64,000 nt of DNA from Thermothielavioides terrestris NRRL 8126. Taxonomy: Eukaryota; Ascomycota; Sordariomycetes; Sordariales; Chaetomiaceae. Every line of letters starts with the position of its first letter. Position 1 is the stretch's first letter. A program made the position numbers and the translations under genes. This document shows positions 46,154 through 57,273 of this stretch, one piece after another. A model generated the notes under the pieces. It was given only the letters and a program-made list of their open reading frames with translations, did not search any database and had not been told where the DNA came from. Location of the stretch: the NCBI RefSeq assembly GCF_000226115.1, contig NC_016458.1:9281501-9345500 (forward strand). The letters are read 5' to 3'.

Positions 46154-47622
46154 ATGGGCCTTGCTCCACTCGAACTCCCTGTCCGGCAGAAGGCCGATGT
46201 CGACGCCACCCAGAACGGCCCGGTCAAGTTTGGCCACGAGCTGAGGGAGCAGCATTTCCTCTTCGACCCGTCGTACCGTAACCTGAACCACGGTATGTTC
46301 CCCGGCCGCTTCCTCCCTAGACCTCAACCCAGCTGACATGCCCAGGTTCCTTCGGCACCATCCCGCGCGCCATCCAAGCCAAGCTGCGCTCCTATCAGGA
46401 CCAAGCCGAAGCCGCGCCGGACGTCTTCATCCGCTACGACTATCCCAAGCTGCTTGACCAGTCGCGCGCGGCGATCGCCAAGCTGCTCCGCGTGCCCACC
46501 GACACGGTGGTCTTCGTCCCCAACGCGACAACCGGCGTCAACACGGTGCTGCGCAACCTGGACTGGAATGCCGACGGCAAGGACGAAATTCTCTACTTCG
46601 ACACCATCTACGGCGGCTGCGCCCGCACGATCGACTACGTCGTCGAGGACCGCCAGGGCCGCGTGTCCCACCGGTGCATCCCGCTCTCGTACCCCTGCGA
46701 GGACGACGCGGTGGTGGCCGCGTTCGAGTCCGCCGTGGAGGCGTCCCGGCGCGACGGCAAGCGCCCGCGGCTCTGCCTCTTCGACGTGGTCTCGTCGCTC
46801 CCCGGCGTGCGCTTCCCTTTCGAGGCCATCGCGGCGGCCTGCCGCGCCGCCGGCCTGCTCTCGCTCGTCGACGGCGCGCAGGGCGTCGGCATGGTCGACC
46901 TCGACCTGGCCGCCGTCGACCCGGACTTCTTCGTGAGCAACTGCCACAAGTGGCTGCACGTGCCGCGCGGCTGCGCCGTCTTCTACGTGCCGGAGCGCAA
47001 CCAGCCGCTGATGCGCTCGCCGCTGGTGACCTCGCACCGCTTCGTCCCGCGCGCCGGCGCCACCCAGCCGCTTTTCAACCCGCTGCCGCCGACGGACAAG
47101 ACCGAGTTCGTCAGCAACTTTGAGTTCGTCGGCACGGTCGACAACGCGCCCTACCTGTGCGTGCGCGACAGCCTCCGGTGGCGCGAGGAGGTGCTGGGCG
47201 GGGAGGCGCGGATCCTGGCGGCGCTCACGGCGCAGGCGCGCGAGGGCGGGCGTCGCGCCGCCGCGATCCTGGGCACCGAGGTGCTGGATAACGCCAGCCA
47301 GAGCCTGACGCGGTGCTCCATGGTGAACGTGGCGCTGCCGCTGGCGGTGCAGCCCGATGGGGAAGGGGAGGCGCCGCCCGCGGCAGGCGGCTTCCCTGCC
47401 CTGCCGAAGGAGGATGTCTCGGCGGTGACGAACTGGATGCTGGAGACGCTCATGGACGAGTTCAAGACGTTCATCGCGCTGTTCGTCTACAAGGACCGCT
47501 GGTGGGCGCGCCTCAGCGCGCAGGTGTATCTGGAGCTCGATGACTTCGAGTGGGCGGGCCAGACGCTGAAGACGGTGTGCGAGCGGGCCGGCCGGGGCGA
47601 GTACAAGCAGGACAGGCCGTAG
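46154..47622 (+). CDS. egt2: Hercynylcysteine sulfoxide lyase (ergothioneine biosynthesis), class V aminotransferase fold
   Basis: Exons 46,154-46,292 and 46,346-47,622 give 471 aa; the intron lies within the conserved NLNHGSFG motif, a usual place. PLP-enzyme features: [12 protein letters not shown] phosphate-binding loop, [11 protein letters not shown] with the cofactor-binding Asp, and SNCHKW with Lys248 as the Schiff-base lysine. The motifs [16 protein letters not shown] and [14 protein letters not shown], and the C-terminal [17 protein letters not shown], fit my recollection of fungal Egt2, which cleaves hercynylcysteine sulfoxide to ergothioneine. Isopenicillin-N epimerase-like is the generic label for the same fold. 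No egt1 is present in the window. Confidence 0.8.
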
Positions 47623-47711
47623 TTTTTTATTTACTCACGTAATCCATCCGGTCTCAGTTCCGTTCGACCCTTCTCTCCACCCCCAACCCAACCCGACCGA
47701 CTCCCCAAAAT

Positions 47712-48528
47712 TCACACCCCCATCTCCGCCCTCACCCGCCTCAACACCTCCGCCTCCGTCTCCTCCACCTCCGCCTCCCTCCCAACCTTGACAACGAGCA
47801 CATCCCCCTCCCCCTCTCCCGGCCGCTCCAGCGCCTCCATCTGACTCCCCACCAGCCCCTCGCCCGCAAAATGCCCCCGCCGCTGCCGCGCCCTCTCCCT
47901 CAGCACATCCTCCGGCACATCCAGGAAAACAAACCGCACGCGCAGATCTCGCGTGTGTTGCCCGCCCGTCCGCAGCACGTCGCGGTACTGGCGCTTCAGC
48001 GCGGAGCAGGTGACGACGAGGTGCGGCGAGGGCGCAGCCCTGGAGAACGCCCGGGCGGATTCGAAGTGGGGCGGTGGTGATGGCTGGGCCTCTTGGTGCT
48101 CGCGCAGGGCCTGTAACCAGGCGGCGCGGTCGGCGTCGGTGAGGGGTTCGTTGCGGGACATTTTGTCGAGGTTGGCTTGGGGGTGGTACTGCCGGCCGTG
48201 GGCGGGCCGGAGGGAGGGCGGGTTAGGTTAGTGGGTTACTGGGTGTAAGTCTGGCGGTTTCAGATGGGTTGGGAATTGGTGTATGGGAGGGGGGTGCTTG
48301 CGGTTAGGTGAAAGACGCCAGCTCCGGAACAGGATAGGGTGGGCATTAATGAACTATACGACGCACATCGTCGCCCTCGACGAACATGAAGCCGAGCGAT
48401 TCGGCCAGCGACTTGGCGACGGTCGTCTTGCCGCAGGCCGTCGGCCCCGTGATGAACCAGATCCAGCGGGGACCGCTTTGTTCGCGCTTGCCGATGCCGG
48501 TGGGAGCGTCCCGCTGGGAAGACGGCAT
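47712..48528 (-). CDS. Gluconokinase (GntK-type)
   Basis: Exons 48,367-48,528 and 47,712-48,188 give 212 aa. The N-terminal exon has the Walker A loop GPTACGKTT (residues 28-36) and ends VEGDD; the second begins YHPQANLDKMSRNEPLTDAD. Together they form the EGDDYHPxxNxxKM motif diagnostic of this family. VTCSALKRQYRDVLR and the VFLDVPEDVL strand follow. The enzyme phosphorylates D-gluconate to 6-phosphogluconate in the cytosol, feeding the pentose phosphate pathway. The 178-nt intron is longer than most in this window. Confidence 0.88.
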
Positions 48529-49734
48529 GGCCCTGGCTTTGAGCGGTCGACTCGGTGGTTCGATCTGCTGCTGATAATTCCGACTGCTTTCACTGGAGCC
48601 CTGTGCCTGCTCATAAACAACTACTTTGGTAGAGTTTCGGCATTCGAAGGAGCAATGGTGCCTCCGCTGGCCCTATATCCGTTCTGTCGACGTGTGGAAT
48701 ACACAGCATGTGCCATGGTCGGGGCTGCCGCTGACGTCACCATCCCTGTTTTCAACAGAATAGGCGAACGGAGTACGGTGTAGTGTTGGGACGGACGACC
48801 TGAATATGGCGAAACCGCCGACCCGGCACGCTGGAATGGGCCCCGCCCGCTGCTGGGGCTGTTTCACTCGTGTACACTACACTAGTGAAGTATAGTATAC
48901 ACTAGTGTTGTGTAGTGTATGCACGGAATAGTGTCGGCGCTGGCCGATTCCCATCAAAGGAAGGATCTACAGCGTAGGGCTGTAATGTCTTAGATCTGGG
49001 CACTACACTACACTAGTGTATACTACACTATACTAGTGTATTCCGTAGCTCCATACAGAACAACAGCTGAATTTGTAACGTGGTTTGAAAAGAAAGCGGG
49101 GTGTCTGGGTTGTAACCCCTCGCTGCGAACTTGTGAAGAGGACGACGCTGCTATGTAAGTTGAGATGCGTGTACTACGGTCTGAGCCCTGTCCATAACAG
49201 GACTATATGTAGGTAGGTAGCTAGAGGACTGAGGCAAATCGCCCCTTGGTCCTCCCGTCCTTCCTTTGCTGGCTGGCACTTTTACCTCTTCCACCCTTCG
49301 TCCCCCCTTTACCCAACGCCAGCCTTCGCGAATCACGACGGAGCTTGTTCAGCTCCCCCGACCCGGGAAATACTTAGAAGTCGAGCAAATTCCATTGAAT
49401 GCAGAAAGCAGTTGATATTAAGAAAAGCAATATAGATTTACTTTTGGTACAGATCCCGCTCCTCGCTGTGCAATGAATTACGTGTGTCCTCAGCATTACA
49501 TTCCCAGCCATGTCATGTCCGAGAGTACCTATGCAACCGCAACGTCAAGAACATCAAACAAACGCCAATACAGATGCCGATGCAAGTCGCAATGACCAAA
49601 ATCACTCACCAAAAAACAGCAGACAAGCTGAGAGCCGCCCAAGGAACAATGGGTATCGTAGAGAAGCAGCTTTTCCTCCTCCGTCAGACGGTCTCGCCAC
49701 CGCCACCGCCACCGCTACCACCACCACGCATATG
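48529..49734. other. Intergenic with palindromic repeats
   Basis: No gene seen. Two clusters of ACTAGT-centred palindromes occur at about 48,870-48,930 and 49,001-49,046 (separate entry). Confidence 0.45.
48870..49046. repeat. Inverted repeat built from CACTAGTG palindromes
   Basis: The motifs TACACTACACTAGTG, TATACACTAGTG and TGTAGTGTA recur. The left cluster (about 48,870-48,930) and right cluster (about 49,001-49,046) are inverted copies sharing roughly GTATACACTAGTGTNGTG, separated by about 70 bp of unrelated sequence. It could be a small MITE or a cruciform-forming site. Confidence 0.6.
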
Positions 49735-51833
49735 TCACTGCTTGCCCTTCCACTCCATGATCTCCTTCGTACTCGGTAAAAACAACTTGGAGTCCCTCTT
49801 GGAGGCGCCGCGCCCGGACGCCTTGCCGAGCGTGACGGCGTACTCGCCCCGCTTGCAGATGAGGAACGCCAGCGCCAGGGTGGGTTGCACGTCCCGCCTG
49901 GCCGGCTTTTTGTTCTGGTCCTTGGTCTTGCCGTCCACGCCGCCGCCGTCCGCAGCCTGGTGGAACATGGCCCACGACACGGCCGAGGCGACATGCCGCG
50001 CGTCGGCCTCGGTCACAGTGCCCGACGCGGCGAGGAGGATCTCAGCGAACAGCGTCAGCAGGTGCTTGGCCAGGTTGCGGTTGGCTGTCGGCAGCCGGTT
50101 GAGCGCCTCGGTCCAGAAGTCCAAGCCCGTTTCGACACGCGGACACGGCGGTTGGATGGCGCCTGCCTGGCGCGCCAACAGGATCCACGATTTGACGACC
50201 GAAGGCGAAATCAGAGGCTTCGGTAACTCTTCGAGGAACACCAATATGAGCCGCGCAGCGTCGTAAATCGTGTAGTCGCTTCCTTCGAAATCAAAGCTCT
50301 CGCCGTACGTCGGCGCCTGGCTGAAGATGGCTTTGAGATTGGCGACGTTGAAGGCGTTCCCGGGCGAGGCAAAAATATTTACATCGGTGCCGGCTAATGA
50401 AGCCAAGTCAGTGGGTGTCACGACGCAAGAAACTCGAGTAGAACACGAGTAGACACCACCACCGTAACCCAAGACAACGTACCGTGGCGGCGGATGAACT
50501 CGCAGCATTTGTACACCGACAGCGGGAACGTCCTGTACGACGTTCTTCTGCCCTTGTGCGATATCCGGATCTTCATAGGCGCGACGCGGATGCTGTCCTT
50601 CAAATCCACGCCGAAGACCGGGGCTACTTTCCCCGACTGGCTGTCGCTGAGCCAGGGCATGCGCTGGAAGAATCTCGCGGGCGCGCTGGCTTCAGCACGA
50701 CCCAAGTCCGACGCGGGGGAAGTGGGCGAAGTGGGTGAAGTGGGTGAAGTGGGCGTGGCCGGGCCTGGCGTCACAGGCTCTTCGTCGGCGTCGCCCGGTC
50801 TTTGCGGCGCGGCGGAAAGCTGGGCCGGCGTCAAGGACCGCTTCTCCAAGAACTCCTCCTCGGCCGGCCCACGGACTCCATTGCGCTTGCGCGAGAACAG
50901 GCTAATGGGCAACCGCGTCGCACTGGAATCGCTGGGCCGCCAGCTGCCCGAACTCGCGGACCCGCTCCCCGAGGAGCTGACGCTCCTTGAATGCGTCCGA
51001 TGTCCGATGCCGAGAAGTCGCTGCCTGCCAGCGCCCGCGGCCCTAGCTTCACCTTCACCAGAGCTGTTGGAGAACGAGCCCTCAGTGGGCGCCAGCAGGG
51101 ACATGCCGTCCGCGGCCGCGTCGGCTTGTTCCCGGATGATGCCCAGCCCGTCCGAGGCCGAGAGATCTGACCGCGCCGACTCGATCGACAAGCCACGCAG
51201 CTTGTCTTGCAGCTCCGGCTCGGTCGCCAAGGTGGGAAACGGGCCGAGCGCCAAGTCGGGTGTGATGGCCTCGGTTAGCGGGCGGAAGAGATCAGCTGCG
51301 TTCATCGGGGTGACAGGGTCTGACGTCGGCGGACTCGCCGCGGCGCCGGACGGGTCCTCCTGGTCGAACATCAATCCGGGCACCTCGCACGGCGGTTGCC
51401 AGAACGGGATGCGCGATAGCCTACATGACATGGCTAGCCGGGGCGAAGCGGGAGGGCTGCCGTCGGGCGGCAGCGGCGGCAGCGCTTTCTCGGCTGCCGA
51501 GACCGGATGTTGCGGTGAGTGTACCGGTTGCGGGGGCTGCCCACGGTGCTCGCCGCAGGCGTCGCTGGTGTCGAGCACCGAGTCGGCGTCGATGTCGTCG
51601 TCCACGGTCCTGCCGTCGTCGTCGTTGGCGGCCAAGTCCGTTACGACCCGGAGGTAGCCCTGCCGGTTGCCGAGGCCGGGTGCTGTATTTGGAGTCCCGC
51701 AATGGTTGCCATCATGACGATCGGGAGGGAGCGTGGTTTTCTCAGGCGGCCCGTCCGCTGCGGTGACCCCACGGCGGGCTAGAGCAGCGGCGGGCAGCTG
51801 CTTGTGCAGCGCATGATCCAGGATGCCACCCAT
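49735..51833 (-). CDS. RhoGAP-domain protein lacking the arginine finger
   Basis: Exons 50,483-51,833 and 49,735-50,393 give 669 aa; an in-frame ATG at 51,941 would add 36 residues. Residues of about 1-430 are disordered (Ser/Pro-rich, with a TSPTSPTSPTSP repeat). The domain begins VFGVDLKDSIRVAPMKIRI and continues over the intron through NVANLKAIFSQAPTYGESFD and YDAARLILVFLEELPKPLI, the Sac7-like RhoGAP layout. Where active GAPs have GIFRxSG, this has NIFASPG, so the catalytic arginine is missing. It may bind a Rho GTPase without stimulating hydrolysis. Neighbours give no clue. Confidence 0.82.
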
Positions 51834-53023
51834 TATTGCAACCCTGCAATTTCCGGTTTTTGGGCTAGCCAACACCGCGGGGTTCAAGTCACGGCGTGAG
51901 AAAGCGGTTGTGTGCGCGCTTTTCACCTGTGCATGGTGCACGGTGCGCTGGATGCGTGTAAGTTGTCGGCCGTGAGCTGTGCAGTGATGTTCCTAGCGTT
52001 CGTGGTGTGCCCTTGCTGGGCCGCGTTGCCAGGCGTGGTAGAGATCTTCGGGGTCACGGCAGTAACTGAGTCGTTAGGGGGTAACGTTAACTAGTGTGCG
52101 TAGCTGTGTACAGACATGTTGGAACTCTGTCTCCGTGGTAGCCACAGGAAGCGAACAGTCAGGCCCCCAAACGAACGAATTGATGAAGTTTGAAGAAGCG
52201 GAGCGAAGCAGAATGTGCGGGGGGTGTGTGTGACTCGCTTGAAGTTTTTCCATCGTTCCTGCCGCGAAAAACTTGGCTCTTCATCTTCCTTTTTCCAGGT
52301 TGAAGTTCCTTCTGCTTCGGAAGCGCCGCCCACGCTCTGAAGGAGCGCGCCAGAAAGGCTCCATCCGGCTAAGCCGGTTTCAGGTTGGTGCTAACTGCTT
52401 AACGTTAGGTGACAACCTAGGACACCATGCTGTCGGTCGTCAGGCCCGGCGAGGCCTGCAAAACTTCCCCCCGACCCTGGATGTTTCTTTTCCTTTCTTA
52501 GCACTCACTAGTGTAAGTCACCGCTCGTGTGGGGCACCCGCTCTGATGCGGTGACCTATTGAATACAACCACGACATGTCCAGCGAGGAGCATTTGACGG
52601 TGTAAGAAATGGAAAAAAGGAGAAACGGGAGAGAAGAGACAAAAAAAGTGAGGAGCAGCAACTCTGGTCAGTTGGCCCCCTGACAGGCCTGTCTGTCAAA
52701 CATTTTTCCCGGTTCTCGCTTGACTGCGCCGTGCAGCCACGCCACTCCTTGACGCACACCGCTTCCTGATTTCGGGGTAGTGTTTGGCCAGGGTCCATGC
52801 ACCCCAGCACGGCGCAAACCCCCACTGCCGCGTGTCAAATTGTCCGATGCGCAGCGCCGTCTCTTCGCTGTGCTGCCTGCATGTGCTGAGCACAACACAG
52901 CACGGATGCAGCAATCTTTTGATGAGCCCATCCACAGGGATTCTTGACACTTTCCGTCAGCATGCATGCAGTCTCGGGTTCAGAGTTGGCGCTCGAGCCC
53001 CCCGGTGGACGTTAACTGCTTCT
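51834..53023. other. Intergenic, no gene seen
   Basis: Promoter side of the RhoGAP-like gene, then about 1 kb with no convincing frames, ending at the amine-oxidase remnant. Confidence 0.4.
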
Positions 53024-53149
53024 CTACCACAGTATTCCTAATCCAAGGAGGCAAGCAACACGCAGGTCTTGGAGAGCGATGACGCCGTGCCACACCCTGG
53101 ACGTCCAGCGAACGCACCGGCATCGTATTCGGATGTCACCCCCGGCTCC

Positions 53150-53830
53150 GATTCCGAATTTTTTCGCGGCCAAGACCCGCACCGCCGCAGCCTCCCCGCT
53201 CCAGTACGCACTCGCCGTGGTGCCGAGCGCGACGAACGGCGCCGTGTACTCGCCTGCCAGCCAGATTTCCCGCTCCGGAAGGCCCGTTCGCATGACTTGG
53301 ACATCCTTATCTAGAAGATCTGCTGCTGGTGTTGGCGTTTCCCCTCCCCTCCGTTTACCCTGTTTACCCGTTTACCCCGTTCGCCCGGTTCACCGCCCAC
53401 ACCGTCCAACCGGTTCACCCCTCGCCCGCCCGTGTCCGGGCTGACCTGGAAGTTGGTGGAGGATCCGTTCCCTGCCAGGCCGCCGCCATGCCAGTCGGTC
53501 GCGAGGATCGCAGCCGGCGGACAGTCCGGGTGACCGGCCTGTAGTGAGGCAGGCGGCTGCAGTACGGCCGGAAGAAGCGATCGAGAACAGTGAAGTTACA
53601 CTACTCGATGTTGTCCGGGCTCAGGCCGCGGATCGGCGACGGAACGTGCGCCGCGCATGGGTCTGCGTGTAGATCAGCAACGTCGGCCTGGCGTACGACC
53701 CGAACACTGCCGGCGACGACAGCGGAACCAGCTCGATTTTCCAGTGCTTCAGCTCCTCCGTCGCGTACTCGGGGCGCAGGAAGTGGGAGAAGGCCGCGCT
53801 CCAGTGGCTTCTCCCTTACATCTCTGCACC
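53150..53830 (-). pseudogene. C-terminal remnant of a flavin amine oxidase
   Basis: The minus strand carries, in order, AFSHFLRPEYATEELKHW, then after a frameshift HVPSPIRGLSPDN with a TAG, then after another frameshift AAILATDWHGGGLAGNG and STNFQVSPDTGG, and finally EREIWLAGEYTAPFVALG with AYWSGEAAA at about 53,160-53,270. The last piece is the FAD-contacting C-terminal signature of polyamine/monoamine oxidases. The N-terminal FAD domain is absent: homology stops at about 53,830. Two frameshifts, a stop and 5' truncation mark a pseudogene. Confidence 0.75.
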
Positions 53831-54031
53831 ACAAGGAGCACGATACGAAGAGGTCTGCGAGAGCTGGAGGCCCGATTGACTTGCTTGCCAGGAGAGACTG
53901 GCATCCTGGTCTCTTTCATGAAGGACCAACCACAGAAACAGACCTATGTCACCAACAGGACATTGGAGCGGCGGCTACTCACAAGGTATTATTAGCAGAA
54001 TCCCTCCATCCCTCGCCATTTCCCGACCGAG

Positions 54032-55412
54032 CTACTCCTTCGCCCCCTGAAACGCCAAAATGGACCGCACCGTATCAACCACGCTCTCCTCAAGCCCCCT
54101 GTACTCCAGCCCCAACACCTCCCTGGAGCGCGCGTTATCGAACCGCCAATGGTCCCGCGGGAAGTCCTCCGCGGCCGCCTCCTCGTCCTCGCCCGGCAGC
54201 CTGTCTCGCAGCGCGGGGAACCGCTTCCTCACCACCCCGACGATCTGCGCGTTGGAGAAGTACCCGCCGACGACGTAGAACCGCTTGCTGCCGGCTGCTG
54301 GGACCGTCAGAGCGCGCACGTGCGCCAGCGCCACGTCGCGCACGTCGACAAAGGTGAAGACCGGCGACGTGGGCGGGATGCCGCCACCGTCGCTGCCGCT
54401 GACGCTGCCCGAGGTGGTGGTGGTACTTGTTGAGGACTGCTGTCGCCGCCAGCGGCCGAGCACGAGGTCGCGGATGCGGTGGTTCGACGTGTTGAGCGCG
54501 TCGAGGCTGTCGAGGCTGCGCGGGATCGGGCCGAACGTGTAGCTGTTGTTGATGGTCGCGAGGGTGAAGGAGGGCGGAGGGGTGGTGGAGGAGAGGAAGT
54601 CCCAGGCGGCTTGTTCGGCGAATTTCTGGGCGTTGTTGTCAGTTGCGCTTCCTCGAAAGAGAGTGAGGGTGTGCGTTGGGGAAAGTGATGACGCACCTTG
54701 CTGGCGCGGTAGGTGTGCGCCGGGTCGAGGGCCTGCTCCCAGGTCACGTCGGACCACGACGACTCGTCGTAGACGGGCGGGTGGTTCGGCGGGCGCAGGA
54801 TGGCGGCCGACGAGGAGGTGATCACCACGCGCTTGACGTTGGGCGCATATGCGTGGATTGACCGGAGGATGCCCGTCGTGCCCTTGATGGCCGGGTCGAG
54901 GCAGTCCCGCACCGGGTCATCCCAGTGCAGCTGGTAGGGCGACGCCGTGTGCACGACGTAGTCAAAGGGCGGGTCCGACTTGACAACCTGCCGAGGTGTC
55001 AGCTTGGATGATCTCCGTTGGGGCTGTGGCATCAGTATGGTCCTGCCTCGTCGAAGGCGCCTTCCTTCGCGATGTCCTCCACGACGACAAACGCGACGTG
55101 CTTTCTTACGGTCTCGTCGACCGACTGGACAATGCGCTGTCCCTTCTCTGCCGACCGAGCTGTCACCACAACGTCGAAGCTGCGAGGGTTCCGGTCAGCT
55201 CGGCATCCCGCAGGAATACTCGGGACGCTAATATCCGTACCCATGGTCCAGAAGGCAGTCTAAAACGTGCGAGGCGATGAAGCCGGTTCCGCCTGAGAAA
55301 GCCGCTCTTAGTCACCCGCCCAACTACAGCAGAACACGGGCTGCGGAATGCTCTTACCGGTCAGCAGGACTTTGCCCTTGCTGGGGGACGGGGCGCTCCC
55401 CGTGGCCGCCAT
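54032..55412 (-). CDS. Extended short-chain reductase (dihydroflavonol/cinnamoyl-CoA reductase-like)
   Basis: Five exons (55,358-55,412; 55,241-55,292; 55,047-55,179; 54,697-54,987; 54,032-54,625) give 374 aa in one frame. The NAD(P)-binding motif LLTGGTGFIASHVLD is assembled across the first intron. VDYVVHTASP-like sequence, RVVITSSSAA and the active-site YRASK (YxxxK) follow. This is the fungal ketone/aldehyde reductase branch of extended SDRs. The third intron (54,988-55,046) has a GC donor with a CTGAC branch and GGCAG acceptor. Exon 5 has a Ser/Thr/Gly-rich insert (near residues 250-275). It is divergently arranged with the FAD monooxygenase gene, 418 bp apart. Confidence 0.88.
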
Positions 55413-55830
55413 GGTTTGCTGTGCTCTTTCGTCGTAAGCAGGGAATTCTTTTTCTGCGTTGGCAATGTGGTTGGCAAGATGAGGGAACATCGGGCAGCGA
55501 ACAGCGACTGTGTGAGATTCGGAGCCCCGACCACCGGAGTTTCTCGGCTCGACCATCGGAGTTTCTTGGTCTGGCGGCGACTGCCCTCGCTGCCGCCGAT
55601 TCACGTATTCGGTGGCACTTGCCCCTGAGCTGCACTCCAAACGGGTAGAGAGCATGTCTCGGGCGATCCCCATCTCAGCTCCGACGGGGTGCAGCCACAG
55701 CAGCGTGCGGCGTAGTTCCCCAGGCCACTGCTGAATCTCAACTACCTTACGTTCGCAACAATCCCGCTCGTAGTGCTGTTCCGTATCAGCCAGCTCCAGC
55801 TGGACGACCAACATCTCAACTCCCAGGATA
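55413..55830. promoter_or_regulatory. Shared divergent promoter region
   Basis: These 418 bp separate two oppositely oriented oxidoreductase genes and are the only upstream space for both, so shared control is plausible. I could not identify a specific factor site. Confidence 0.4.
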
Positions 55831-57273
55831 TTGGAACACAACAGCCCCTGCGCCACTGCAATGGCGTCTACGAACCCTCCGGATTGGCCGCAAGACGGCC
55901 TGCACGTCGCCATTGTCGGTGCAGGCATCACCGGCGTCAACCTGGCGCTCGGCCTGCTGGCCCGCAACGTCTCGTTCACCGTGTACGAGCGCGCGCCCGG
56001 CTTCCGCGAGATCGGCGCGGGCATCGGCTTCAGCCCGAACGCGGAGCGCGCCATGGGCTTGCTCAATCCCGACGTGCTCGCCGCCTTCAAGCGCGCGGCG
56101 AACCCCAACGGCGAAGACTACTTCCAGTGGATCGACGGGTACCGCTCGGACGAGCTGATCTTCAAGCTGTACGTGGGCAAGGACGGGTTCCAAGGCGGCC
56201 TCCGCAGCGAGATCCTCGAGGCCTGGGCGCAGCTGCTGCCGCCAGGTGCGGTCCGCTTCAACAAGGAGATAGACACCATCTCGGCGCCCCCGGAAGACAA
56301 CAGCAGCAGCAGCAGCAGCAACCGCAGACTCCGTCTGCACTTCAAAGATGGCACCACTGCCACCGCCGACGCCGTCATCGGCTGCGACGGCATCCGCTCG
56401 CGCGTGCGCCAACTCCTCTTCCCGACCTCCTCCTCCTCCTCCTCCCAGTCCCCTGAGGCAGGGTACACCGCGAAATTCTGCTTCCGCGCGCTGGCGCCCA
56501 TGCCAGCCGCCATGGCCGCCCTCGGCCAATCAAGATCCATGACCCGCTTCATGTACAACGGCCCCGGCGCGCACATCATCACCTACCCGGTGGCGTCCAA
56601 CACGCTGCTGAACATCCTGGCCGTGATCTCGGACCCGTCGCCGACCTGGCGTGCCCACCCGCAGCGGCAGCAGCACACCGCGCCGGGCTCCCGGTCCGAG
56701 GCCGAGGCCGCCTTCCGCGACTGGCACCCCACGGCGCGGCGCATCGTCGGCCTGCTGCCGGACGCCATGGACAAGTGGGCCATCTTCGACATGGCCGCGC
56801 GCCCGGCGCCGCGGTACATCGGGACCGCCGCCGCCGCCACCGCCGCCGCCGGGGACGGGGAGGGATGGGGAGACAGGGTGTGCGTGGCGGGGGACGCGGC
56901 GCACGCGGCGGGCCCGCATCTGGGCGCGGGCGGGGGGATGGGCATCGAGGACGCGCTGGTGCTGAGCGAGCTGCTGGCTGCTGTCGATGGGAAGGTGACG
57001 GGCGGGGGGACGGGAGACGGGGGCGATGAGAGAGAGAGAGAGAAGGGGCGGTGGGTGAGCGCCGCGTTGGAGGCGTACAACGCGGTGCTGTATGAGCGGA
57101 CGCAGGGGGTGGTGCGGGCGACGCGGGAGGCGTGCGACTTGTTTCAGTGGAAGGATCCTGCGGTGGCGACGGATCCGCGGCAGTTCGGGGACCGGATCAC
57201 GGCGCTGTTTCACAGCGTCTGGGAGTACGATGTCGCCGGGATGGTGGAGGAGGCCTTGGCGGAGCTGGAGTGA
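55831..57273 (+). CDS. FAD-dependent monooxygenase (salicylate hydroxylase-like)
   Basis: The single exon encodes 480 aa; the ATG may instead be at 55,861 (MASTNPP). The Rossmann motif VAIVGAGITGVNLALGLL binds the FAD ADP part, IGCDGIRSRVR is the DG motif, and VCVAGDAAHAAGPHLGAGG is the GD motif that contacts FAD ribose and marks the active-site lid. The order and spacing fit class A flavin monooxygenases such as salicylate 1-hydroxylase and those of fungal pathways. Ser runs near residues 153-160 and 205-212 and a charged GDEREREKG loop are extra. The substrate is unknown; an aromatic or polyketide-like compound is expected. Confidence 0.9.
   Translation: MEHNSPCATAMASTNPPDWPQDGLHVAIVGAGITGVNLALGLLARNVSFTVYERAPGFREIGAGIGFSPNAERAMGLLNPDVLAAFKRAANPNGEDYFQWIDGYRSDELIFKLYVGKDGFQGGLRSEILEAWAQLLPPGAVRFNKEIDTISAPPEDNSSSSSSNRRLRLHFKDGTTATADAVIGCDGIRSRVRQLLFPTSSSSSSQSPEAGYTAKFCFRALAPMPAAMAALGQSRSMTRFMYNGPGAHIITYPVASNTLLNILAVISDPSPTWRAHPQRQQHTAPGSRSEAEAAFRDWHPTARRIVGLLPDAMDKWAIFDMAARPAPRYIGTAAAATAAAGDGEGWGDRVCVAGDAAHAAGPHLGAGGGMGIEDALVLSELLAAVDGKVTGGGTGDGGDEREREKGRWVSAALEAYNAVLYERTQGVVRATREACDLFQWKDPAVATDPRQFGDRITALFHSVWEYDVAGMVEEALAELE

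Noticed and set aside
46324..47037. 237-codon minus-strand frame opposite the egt2-like gene
   Set aside because: Same GC3 shadow effect; no protein-like motifs.
51870..51900. B-box-like GGTTCAAGTC suggesting a tRNA
   Set aside because: No A box or cloverleaf precedes it; it is just upstream of the RhoGAP start.
55308..56108. 266-codon minus-strand frame overlapping the FAD monooxygenase and reductase
   Set aside because: It is antisense to well-supported exons of both genes and includes their introns.
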